The notes below the pieces were generated by a model that saw nothing but the letters and a program-made list of their open reading frames with translations, was not told the DNA's origin and ran no database searches. Positions 28,641 through 35,428 of a stretch of 64,000 bases of DNA are shown here, piece after piece (within the stretch, counting starts at the first letter, position 1; the number at the start of each line of letters is the position of its first letter). The position numbers and the translations under genes are program-made. This DNA is from Scandinavium goeteborgense (GTDB lineage Bacteria > Pseudomonadota > Gammaproteobacteria > Enterobacterales > Enterobacteriaceae), in the NCBI RefSeq assembly GCF_003935895.2, contig NZ_CP054058.1, positions 682,001 to 746,000 on the forward strand, in the 5' to 3' direction.

Positions 28641-29608
28641 GCCATGAACCGTTAATTCGCGTTCGCGACCTGCGTAAACACTACGCGCTGAACGGCGGTT
28701 GGCTGCGCAAAGGCCATCAGGTGAAAGCCGTCGACGGCGTCAGCTTCGACATCATGCCGGGGGAGACTTTCGGCCTGGTGGGGGAATCCGGCTGCGGTAA
28801 ATCAACCCTCGGACGCGCCATGCTGCGGCTGTTTGATATCACGTCCGGCGAGATTTCCTTTGCCGGGCAGGAGATTGCCCATGCCTCAGAGAAAACCCTC
28901 AAACCGCTGCGCCGCCGGATGCAGGCTATTTTTCAGGACCCGTATTCCTCGCTGAACCCCGGCATGACCGTGCAGCAGCTGGTTTCCGAACCGATGCAAA
29001 TTCACGGCTACGACAAACAGGCGCAGCGCGAACGCGCCGAAAAACTGTTGTACAAAGTGGGACTCAAGCAGGAGCATTTGCAGCGTTTCCCGCACGAGTT
29101 CAGCGGCGGTCAGCGTCAACGGATCAGCATCGCGCGTGCGCTGTCGGTGCGCCCGGAGTTTGTGTTGTGCGATGAGCCGCTGTCGGCGCTGGATGTCTCG
29201 GTGCAGGCGCAGGTGGTGAATATCCTGCAAGATTTGCAGCAGGAGTTAGGGCTGACCTACCTGTTTATCGCCCATGATTTGTCGATGGTGCGCCACATCT
29301 CCAGTCGGATCGCCGTGATGTACCTCGGCAAGCTGGTGGAAGTGGCAGATGCGGAGGAACTGTATCGGCAGCCGGCGCACCCGTACACCCGGGCGCTGCT
29401 GGCCTCGGTGCCGCAGCCCGATCCGCGTGTGCGAAATCTGGAACACGGCGGGCTGAAGGGCGAGATCCCAAGCCCGACCGCAGAGATAAACGGCTGCCGT
29501 TTTTGCAGCCGTTGTCCGCACGTGATGCCGGTGTGTCAGCAGCAGGAACCGCCGATGCAGGAAATTGCCCCGCGTCATTTCGCCGCCTGTTGGCTGTTTA
29601 AGGTGTAG
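28637..29608 (+). CDS. peptide-type ABC importer ATPase (DppF-like)
   Basis: 323 residues. Walker [10 protein letters not shown], signature FSGGQRQRI, Walker B FVLCDEPLSALDVS, switch LFIAHDLSMVRH, and C-terminal oligo_HPY region with CRFCSRCPHVMPVC. Last gene of the importer operon; its 3' end overlaps that of the convergent LysR gene by 11 bases. With the preceding four genes it makes a complete DppABCDF-type transporter distinct from the ordinary dpp locus position. Confidence 0.93.
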   Translation: MSHEPLIRVRDLRKHYALNGGWLRKGHQVKAVDGVSFDIMPGETFGLVGESGCGKSTLGRAMLRLFDITSGEISFAGQEIAHASEKTLKPLRRRMQAIFQDPYSSLNPGMTVQQLVSEPMQIHGYDKQAQRERAEKLLYKVGLKQEHLQRFPHEFSGGQRQRISIARALSVRPEFVLCDEPLSALDVSVQAQVVNILQDLQQELGLTYLFIAHDLSMVRHISSRIAVMYLGKLVEVADAEELYRQPAHPYTRALLASVPQPDPRVRNLEHGGLKGEIPSPTAEINGCRFCSRCPHVMPVCQQQEPPMQEIAPRHFAACWLFKV

Positions 29609-30506
29609 GCGCTCTGTCGCGTATCTCGCGTATCAAATCGATAAACGCTTTCAACCCCGGTGGGACGTGACGTCTGCCGGGGTAGTAAAGGCGTAATCCG
29701 CCAAACGGTTGACACCACTCCGCCATCACGCTGACCAGCCGTCCGGCGGCGATATCCTCCTGCACGAACAAATCCGAAATAAATGCCAGGCCGATCCCGC
29801 TCAGCGCGGCGCGGCGGATGGCGCGCATTTCATTGAGCACGATGCGCGGCGGCACGTTAACGGAGAATTTCTGCTGATGGCGCTCCAGCTCCCAGTGGTA
29901 AATCCCGCCGTGCGACATGCGCATCCCGACGCTCTGGTGCTGGCGTAGATCGTCTGGCGACAGCGGCGTGCCGTGTTCCGCCAGATACGCTGGCGTGGCG
30001 ACCACTAACATGCGTATGTCTGGCGTGAGAGACACAGCAATCATGTCCTGCGGGACGGATTCTTCGAGTCGAATACCTGCGTCGTAGCCTTCCGCCACGA
30101 TATCCACCATCCGCGATTCGCTGGTAATTTCCAGGCGCATTTGCGGATAACGTTGCAGGTATTCCTCAATCAACGGCTCGTACAGCATCGTCACGCTCTC
30201 CTGTGGGGCGTTGATGCGTAACGTGCCGGTTGGCGTGTCCGGCACGGCGGTAATCTCTTCCGACGCGCGCTGAATTTCCGCCAGCGCGGGCGCGATGCGC
30301 TCGACATAGCGCTCGCCCGCTGGCGTCAGCGCCACGCTGCGCGTCGAGCGGTTAAACAGGCGCACCTTCAGGCGGCTTTCCAGCCCGGCGACGGCGTTAC
30401 TGACGGCGGTCGCCGACATGCTCAGTTCCCGCGCGGCGGCGCGAAAACTCTGGCGGTGCGCGACGGCGAGCACCACTTCCAGCTCAGTGAATCCACTGCG
30501 ATGCAT
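29598..30506 (-). CDS. LysR-family transcriptional regulator
   Basis: 302 residues. Winged helix-turn-helix at residues ~4-62 (SFRAAARELSMSATAVSNAV, LEsrlKVRLFNRSTRS), then a CrgA-like periplasmic-binding-fold effector domain (TGTLRINAPQESV, YDAGIRLEESV). Divergent from the aldehyde dehydrogenase gene with a 112-bp gap, the usual layout for a LysR regulator of its neighbour. Effector unknown. Confidence 0.9.
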   Translation of the reverse strand: MHRSGFTELEVVLAVAHRQSFRAAARELSMSATAVSNAVAGLESRLKVRLFNRSTRSVALTPAGERYVERIAPALAEIQRASEEITAVPDTPTGTLRINAPQESVTMLYEPLIEEYLQRYPQMRLEITSESRMVDIVAEGYDAGIRLEESVPQDMIAVSLTPDIRMLVVATPAYLAEHGTPLSPDDLRQHQSVGMRMSHGGIYHWELERHQQKFSVNVPPRIVLNEMRAIRRAALSGIGLAFISDLFVQEDIAAGRLVSVMAEWCQPFGGLRLYYPGRRHVPPGLKAFIDLIREIRDRAPTP

Positions 30507-30618
30507 AGATTATCCCGATTTTCGGTACAGTCCGTACAGGATAGACCCTCTTATCGGAGCGGTCATCTGTTTCTATACTCCTTCCACACACTGAAAAACA
30601 GAATACGTGGAGAACACC

Positions 30619-32034
30619 ATGCAGCACATCGACAACATCTATATCAACGGCGAATTTGTTACCCCGCATGGCGAAGAGCGCTTTGAGCTGTTCAACCCGG
30701 CGACCGAAGAAGTGATTGGCACCGTGCGCCTGGCGGATGAAGTCGACGCCGAACGTGCGATTGCCGCGGCGAAGGCCGCATTTACTGGCTGGTCACGCAC
30801 CACCAAAGACGAGCGTATTGCGGTCCTGAAACGCATGCATAAAGCCGTCGCCGCACGTGAAGATGCGCTGCTCGAGGCCATCGTTACCGAATACGGCGCA
30901 CCGCAGTCACGGGGCCGCTGGATGGCGCAATATCCGGCAGACGTTATCGCTCAGGCGATTGAAACCCTGGAAGAATTTGAGTTCGTGGAGCAGGCGGGCA
31001 GCGCGCAGGTGATCATGACGCCGGTCGGCGTGGCGGGGCTGATTACGCCGTGGAACAGCGACGCCGGGTTTATCTGCAACAAGCTGGCGACGGCGATGGC
31101 CGCAGGCTGCACCGCCGTTATCAAACCGAGTGAAATGAGCGCCATGCAGACGCAGATTGTGACCGAAGCGCTGCACGAGGCGAACATTCCGGCGGGCGTG
31201 TTTAACATCATCACCGGGCGCGGGGAGGTGGTGGGCGACGTGATTAATCGTCATCCGGATATCGCCAAAATCTCATTCACCGGCTCAACGGCGGTGGGTA
31301 AACACATTGTCGAAAGCAGCGCGGCATCGCTGAAGCGCGTTACGCTGGAGTTGGGGGGGAAATCCCCGACGGTTATTCTTGATGATGCCGATATCGAAAA
31401 AGCCGTTCCGCTGGCGCTGGCGGCAGGCTTTATGAACAGTGGGCAGGCGTGCATAGCCGGGACGCGTATTCTGGTGCCGCGCAGCCGCCAGGCCGAATTT
31501 GAGCATGCGTTTGCCCATGCGGTAGGCCAGGTGCAATCCGGCGATCCGCGCGACGACAAGACTGAAATCGGCCCGATGGTCAGCCGCAAACAGTGGCAGC
31601 GCGTGCAGGACTACATTCGTCTGGGTGTGGAAGAGGGCGCGAAATTGCTGGTAGGCGGCGAAGGGCGTCCGGCGGGTATGGCGCAAGGCTGGGGCGTGAA
31701 GCCGACGGTATTTGTCGGGCATAACCAGATGCGCATCGCCCGGGAGGAAATCTTTGGCCCGGTGCTGGTGATGATCCCTTACGAAGACGACGCCGATGCG
31801 CTGGCGATTGCCAACGACACGAATTATGGCCTGAATGCGATGGTGCTGGGCGGCAATACCGACCGCGCCGTGCGTATCGCGCAGCAGATTGAGTCCGGTC
31901 GTGTGATGGTCAACACCCTGGCCCATGAACCGAAAGCCCCGTTTGGCGGCGTGAAACAGTCCGGCCTGGGTCGTGAAATGGGCAAATGGGGAATGCAGGC
32001 GTATCTGGAAGCGAAAACGGTAGTGGTGGGTTAA
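30619..32034 (+). CDS. aldehyde dehydrogenase family protein
   Basis: 471 residues from the ATG at 30619, which has GGAG seven bases upstream; a GTG four codons earlier is less likely. NAD(P)-dependent enzyme: cofactor loop FTGSTAVGKH, general base Glu in TLELGGKSPTVI, catalytic Cys in MNSGQACIAGTR, and the C-terminal APFGGVKQSGLGREMGKWG. Oxidises an aldehyde to the acid; substrate not evident. Probably controlled by the divergent LysR protein. Confidence 0.92.
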   Translation: MQHIDNIYINGEFVTPHGEERFELFNPATEEVIGTVRLADEVDAERAIAAAKAAFTGWSRTTKDERIAVLKRMHKAVAAREDALLEAIVTEYGAPQSRGRWMAQYPADVIAQAIETLEEFEFVEQAGSAQVIMTPVGVAGLITPWNSDAGFICNKLATAMAAGCTAVIKPSEMSAMQTQIVTEALHEANIPAGVFNIITGRGEVVGDVINRHPDIAKISFTGSTAVGKHIVESSAASLKRVTLELGGKSPTVILDDADIEKAVPLALAAGFMNSGQACIAGTRILVPRSRQAEFEHAFAHAVGQVQSGDPRDDKTEIGPMVSRKQWQRVQDYIRLGVEEGAKLLVGGEGRPAGMAQGWGVKPTVFVGHNQMRIAREEIFGPVLVMIPYEDDADALAIANDTNYGLNAMVLGGNTDRAVRIAQQIESGRVMVNTLAHEPKAPFGGVKQSGLGREMGKWGMQAYLEAKTVVVG

Positions 32035-32043
32035 GCGTCTGAC

Positions 32044-32072
32044 TGCCCGGCAAGGCGACATCGCCGCCGGGC
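32044..32072. repeat. REP-like hairpin
   Basis: TGCCCGGC and GCCGGGCA arms around AAGGCGACATCGCC, located between the convergent aldehyde dehydrogenase and DsbA-fold genes. Could serve as a bidirectional 3'-end stabiliser. Confidence 0.6.
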
Positions 32073-32084
32073 ACATCGCATTGA

Positions 32085-32633
32085 CTAACTCATTATCCGC
32101 GCGGCCCACACGGAAATGTCATCCCCGCTGCCCAAATCCGGCTGTACCAGACCATTCACCATAAAGGTTGGCGACACGTGGATGCCGTTCTGGCGGGCAT
32201 ATTTGCAATGCCATTTGATGACGGTTTGCAATTCCGGCACCGCAAACGGCTCGCTCACGTTCACACCGCTGTAACGCTCAAGACGTTCAACAATATCCTG
32301 CGGCGTGGCCTGCATATTTGGGCCGCTGCAATGGTCGGTGAATTCAAATTCTTCACGATGATCGGCCACCGCCTGCAATACTTTTTTCGCCGCTTCTCTG
32401 CCGTCCGGTAAGGTCGACGCCGCCAGAATGTAGCGAACGATCACCCCAGAAAACATGTGCCACGGTTGCGATTGCAGACGAATTTTTACCGTCACGTTAT
32501 CTTCCCCAACTGCGGCCAGCAGCGCGTCGAGTTTGTTGAACGCCTTCACCGAAAAGGGGCAAGTGGGTTCCAGAAAAACTTCGAAAGTCCGTGGACCGTG
32601 ACCCCATTCCAGCGCCTGTGCCTGTAAGCTCAT
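32085..32633 (-). CDS. DsbA-fold thioredoxin-domain protein with CPFS motif
   Basis: 182 residues. A DsbA/thioredoxin fold is suggested by FEVFLEPTCPFSVKAFNKL near the N-terminus and the cis-proline strand HVSPTFMVNGL near the C-terminus. The active-site position reads CPFS, so the second cysteine of CXXC is missing, which favours a monothiol or non-oxidase role. No signal peptide, so cytoplasmic. Family members are annotated only as thioredoxin domain-containing proteins. Confidence 0.8.
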   Translation of the reverse strand: MSLQAQALEWGHGPRTFEVFLEPTCPFSVKAFNKLDALLAAVGEDNVTVKIRLQSQPWHMFSGVIVRYILAASTLPDGREAAKKVLQAVADHREEFEFTDHCSGPNMQATPQDIVERLERYSGVNVSEPFAVPELQTVIKWHCKYARQNGIHVSPTFMVNGLVQPDLGSGDDISVWAARIMS

Positions 32634-32639
32634 GTTGAC

Positions 32640-32964
32640 TCCTGATGTTGTGTTGTCGTTTCGATTATCTTATCTGTGAGGATTATGATTAAGCCACTTC
32701 TGCCTGCGTGTTGGCAACTTTTGGCCATCTTTCCAACGCTTCTGGCTATAAGTAATTTATTTAAGATAGGGTATTTAAATAACGGGTTAAGATACTGGCT
32801 AAATTCCTTGATTCAATGATCTCCAGAATCCATAAATCAAACGTTGCATTCACCGTATGAATTATTACAACAATAAACTAAATATTATTTATTTTCCTTT
32901 TGTTGATTAATTTATTTTTGGTGTACGATTAATGCTCAATCATAACTCTTGAGGGACTAAGAGA
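32640..32964. other. AT-rich noncoding stretch
   Basis: About 325 bp with no credible gene and long A/T runs (TAATTTATTTAAGATAGGG; AAATATTATTTATTTTCC). Marks the left border of the low-GC accessory patch. It should contain the promoter for the 32965 gene; GAGGGAC at 32951-32957 is a weak ribosome-binding site. No repeat or tRNA scar recognised here. Confidence 0.5.
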
Positions 32965-33531
32965 ATGTATTACTCCAATCCTAATTCGATCCAATGGCCG
33001 AAAACGCGGGAAGGTGGGATTCGACGGCTAAGGCTCGGTGAAATTAATCTCGCCAGTTCTCTCTATGGATTCAGCATTCACTATAATCAGGTCTGGCTCC
33101 ATCTGGAAAGCTATCTCCCCTTTAACCTTCAAAATCCAGGCCAGGCCATGAGTCCAAACGGTGAAATGTGGTTAAGGGCAGATAAATACGAAGATGATTT
33201 TTCAGTACCTAAAAACCAAAATCCACCTGATGCTCAGCATTTATTCCTTCATGAAATGATGCATGTATGGCAACACCAGCGCGGGTTATGGGTGCGAACT
33301 CGCGGACTTATGTCATGGGCTGCGGATTACACCTACAGCCAGGATAAAAATAATTTTCTCGATTACAGTCTCGAACAGCAAGCTTCTATCGTTAGCGATT
33401 ACTGGCTATTAAAACATTACGGATTTTGGGGGCTTAGTCACCTTTACACTTACAGGGATTACGACCAGTTTGAACCTGTCGTTGGTTTGTTGAAAAAATA
33501 CGAGAGAGTGCTAGGAAACTTCCCCGGATGA
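32965..33531 (+). CDS. HExxH metalloprotease-like protein of the Rhs/T6SS-associated family (candidate effector)
   Basis: 188 residues. Contains a zincin signature HEMMH at residues 96-100 within LFLHEMMHVWQHQRG; a glutamate in YSLEQQASIV (E137) could be the third metal ligand. No signal peptide or membrane helix. From memory this matches the small proteins often labelled type IV secretion protein Rhs or vgr-related, found next to Hcp, VgrG or Rhs genes. It is followed with a 4-base overlap by a lipoprotein gene and then by an hcp-like gene, the layout of a type VI secretion cargo locus. Toxic activity is inference. Confidence 0.7.
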   Translation: MYYSNPNSIQWPKTREGGIRRLRLGEINLASSLYGFSIHYNQVWLHLESYLPFNLQNPGQAMSPNGEMWLRADKYEDDFSVPKNQNPPDAQHLFLHEMMHVWQHQRGLWVRTRGLMSWAADYTYSQDKNNFLDYSLEQQASIVSDYWLLKHYGFWGLSHLYTYRDYDQFEPVVGLLKKYERVLGNFPG

Positions 33532-33875
33532 AAAATTTTATCTTTTTACTCCCTGTCATCTTTCTGCTCACCGGGTGCCCCGGAGCAGACAGAGAAGGTG
33601 CAGAAAGCGGGGAACGCAGATCTGTTTTCATTGATGGTAATAATATTTGCTTTACTGTTAATAAAAGTGAGGTATTAAGCCGCTATATCCTTTCAACGAA
33701 TGATGACACTTATAAGCAACTGCTCGTTAATGATTTAGTGAAACTATCATATCCTGACACGTGTTTTAAAACTCAATTTGAGTCAGGTGTTGTATATGGA
33801 GTGAGTTACACTCTCAATAAAAAAATTATTACGACACGTTTATTTTTGATAAAAACAATCGGATTATATATTTAG
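33528..33875 (+). CDS. small lipoprotein, putative T6SS immunity protein
   Basis: 115 residues. Signal peptide with lipobox LLTGC (Cys17). The remainder is a small beta-rich domain with two further cysteines (NNICFTVNK, YPDTCFKTQF). The ATG overlaps the stop of the HExxH gene (ATGA), so the two are co-translated as toxin-immunity pairs often are. It resembles the group annotated as putative T6SS immunity periplasmic lipoproteins; that resemblance is from memory. AT-rich compared with the chromosome around it. Confidence 0.65.
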   Translation: MKNFIFLLPVIFLLTGCPGADREGAESGERRSVFIDGNNICFTVNKSEVLSRYILSTNDDTYKQLLVNDLVKLSYPDTCFKTQFESGVVYGVSYTLNKKIITTRLFLIKTIGLYI

Positions 33876-33887
33876 GGAGAGAATAGA

Positions 33888-34393
33888 ATGTCATTACCAG
33901 GTTATTTATTCCTTTATGATGAAAATGGAATGCTTTTAAACGGCGGTGGACTGTCACTTTCTCGTGAGGGGGCAATCGAGGTGATGAGCAGTAGCTATGG
34001 CGTTAGCCAACCAGTAGATTCGCACACGGGCAAGATGGGGGGAACCCGTCAGCATGAACCCTTTGTAATTCATAAGAAGATTGATAAATTATCTCCGCTG
34101 CTCGCGGTATGTGTTTGTCAGGGACGCCGATTACAAAAAGCCGAAATGCGCTACTATGAAATCAATGATGCTGGAATTGAACGTGAAGTTTATCGCGTAC
34201 AATGGAAAGCGTAGTGATTATGTTTGTAAATGCTAACCATACTTATATTCCCGGCTCGAACTTCCCGAATATGATCGAGACAGTTGGAATTCGCTTTAAC
34301 AGTATTGAATGGTTTTATCTTGAGGGAATGATTAAGTACGATGACGCATGGTCACGCTCCGCACCGGCGAAGCAGGAACAAAAGTCGCAGTAA
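33888..34393 (+). pseudogene. hcp: Hcp family T6SS tube protein, frameshifted
   Basis: The first frame (33888-34214) begins MSLPGYLFLYDENG and contains REGAIEVMSSSYGVSQPVD, GTRQHEPFVIHKKIDKLSP and YYEINDAGIEREVYRV, the Hcp1/HcpA core, then ends prematurely. The rest continues in another frame from about 34202: ESVVIMFVNANHTYIPGS, FPNMIETVGIRFNSIEW, then a polar tail. Loss of one base near 34196-34203 explains the break. No slippery heptamer is visible, so a pseudogene or a sequencing error is more likely than programmed frameshifting. GGAGAG precedes the start. Confidence 0.8.
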
Positions 34394-34825
34394 TATCTAA
34401 AGGGTGTTTTCGCGCCCTTCCTTCATGCCTGGCGTTCAGTCCATTGTTGGCAATCACATGATTTGCTCCCTCTTGATGGATACATCTAGCTCTTAATCGC
34501 GGAATTATGTGTGACTACGGGTAAAACCGGTGCTGCAAGGTCTATGCACCTAGCAGTGACATCTTATATAGATAATTCGAATCTGATGAGCGAAGCGGTG
34601 GATAGAGTTAATTATATGATCTTATTAAAAATATATAGTTATTCGAAGTGAGAAGGAACGAGTGAATCCCCGATAGACCGTGGGATTTCTGATGTAGTGA
34701 TTTTTCCCCGCAAGTTGAAGGGGCTTTTATATGATGGATGTGGGAAAGATCTGGCTTAGCTGACCGTAGGGGCGAGAAATCCAGCAAACAAATAACGTGT
34801 TGCAACGACCAGAAATCTACCGGAA
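34394..34825. other. noncoding stretch between hcp remnant and tRNA-Phe repeat, possible intron or element debris
   Basis: About 430 bp without a credible gene. From about 34507 it begins GTGTGACTACGGGTAAAACC and contains several potential stems (for example GTGAATCCCC, GGGGCTTTTATA), which resembles the 5' domain of a group II intron; I cannot confirm that by eye. No domain V or reverse-transcriptase frame follows. Confidence 0.35.
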
Positions 34826-34887
34826 CCCAGAAAGCAAAAAACCAGCCCTTAGGCTGGTTTCTTTAAATAGTGGTGCCCGGACTCGGA
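34826..34887. repeat. 62-bp direct repeat, distal copy with tRNA-Phe 3' end
   Basis: Identical over 62 bp to 34989-35050. It carries the tRNA-Phe terminator hairpin (AACCAGCC-CTTA-GGCTGGTT) and the last 17 nt of the tRNA gene, CCA end included. It may be an attachment-site copy or a duplicated tRNA tail. Confidence 0.9.
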
Positions 34888-34985
34888 CTAACGCCGAAGG
34901 CGTTGAACAGCGCGCTTGTCGCGCTGGCCCCGAAGGGGTGAGCCGCTTGCGGCGAATAATCGAACGGAGTTCGATGGAGAGTCCG
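34884..34985 (-). other. five-hairpin array closed by an outer stem, between tRNA-tail repeats
   Basis: Outer stem CGGACT (34884-34889) with AGTCCG (34980-34985). Inside are five hairpins in a row: AACGCC-GAA-GGCGTT (34890-34904), CAGCGCG-CTTGT-CGCGCTG (34908-34926), CCCC-GAA-GGGG (34928-34938), GCCG-CTTG-CGGC (34942-34953), and ATCGAAC-GGA-GTTCGAT (34959-34975). On the tRNA-sense strand the array ends in the duplicated tRNA-Phe 3' end with CCA. Reminiscent of the rtT repeats after E. coli tyrT, but of different sequence. Confidence 0.7.
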
Positions 34986-34988
34986 TAT

Positions 34989-35050
34989 CCCAGAAAGCAA
35001 AAAACCAGCCCTTAGGCTGGTTTCTTTAAATAGTGGTGCCCGGACTCGGA
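34989..35050. repeat. 62-bp direct repeat, proximal copy (overlaps tRNA-Phe)
   Basis: Second copy of the repeat at 34826-34887. It covers the tRNA terminator and the 3' 17 nt of the intact tRNA-Phe gene. Unit spacing is 163 bp. Confidence 0.9.
34999..35022 (-). terminator. intrinsic terminator of tRNA-Phe
   Basis: On the minus strand AACCAGCC-TAAG-GGCTGGTT runs into TTTTTTGC. Perfect 8-bp stem with tetraloop; duplicated in the distal repeat copy. Confidence 0.88.
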
Positions 35051-35109
35051 ATCGAACCAAGGACACGGGGATTTTCAATCCCCTGCTCTACCGACTGAGC
35101 TATCCGGGC
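35034..35109 (-). tRNA. pheV: tRNA-Phe (GAA)
   Basis: 76 nt on the minus strand. Acceptor GCCCGGA pairs with TCCGGGC before ACCA; D-arm AGCTCAGTCGGTAGAGC; anticodon stem-loop GGGGATTGAAAATCCCC with anticodon GAA; T-arm GTTCGATTCC; CCA encoded. The same locus, near speC, is pheV in E. coli, a well-known site of island insertion. Confidence 0.98.
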
Positions 35110-35119
35110 AACGGGGCGC

Positions 35120-35148
35120 ATTAAACTAAATTCGACACGCGTCGTCAA
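35120..35148 (-). promoter_or_regulatory. promoter of tRNA-Phe
   Basis: On the minus strand TTGACG (35148-35143), a 17-bp spacer, then TTTAAT (35125-35120), followed by a GC-rich discriminator GCGCCCCG before the tRNA 5' end. The discriminator suggests stringent (ppGpp) control, as for other stable-RNA promoters. Confidence 0.8.
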
Positions 35149-35428
35149 CGAAATTTATGCGTTTCGCGACGGACTGCGCAATCTCTCACCATTTAGGCGA
35201 CTAAATGGTTTATACCCCACTGCCGGGATTTCAATGTTTTATGCGTGGGCAGTGAATTTATACCCATAATTTTTACGCATTTAGCGGTTGGCGAACCGAT
35301 AATTTGCATATTGATTTGATATTGCGCCTGCTGACGAAAGGTGTAATTATTGCGCGAATTTTCTGCTTATCACCCCCGGGGCGCCGGAATCCGGGCCTTT
35401 TACTCTCCCGATTTGGGTAGTCGCGCTT
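35149..35428 (+). promoter_or_regulatory. speC upstream region with two hairpins
   Basis: No gene. A 9-bp stem ACCATTTAG-GCGA-CTAAATGGT lies at 35188-35209, followed by TTTATA, and a 7-bp stem CACTGCC / GGCAGTG at 35218-35254. The speC promoter must lie downstream or within this stretch. The first hairpin may mark the end of an adjacent transcript or a leader structure. Confidence 0.5.

Noticed and set aside
34657..34668. GTGAATCCCC as an ERIC element
   Set aside because: Only the first ten bases agree with the ERIC consensus; the rest does not.
34608..34805. 65-codon frame in the region after hcp
   Set aside because: No ribosome-binding site or family match; region looks noncoding.
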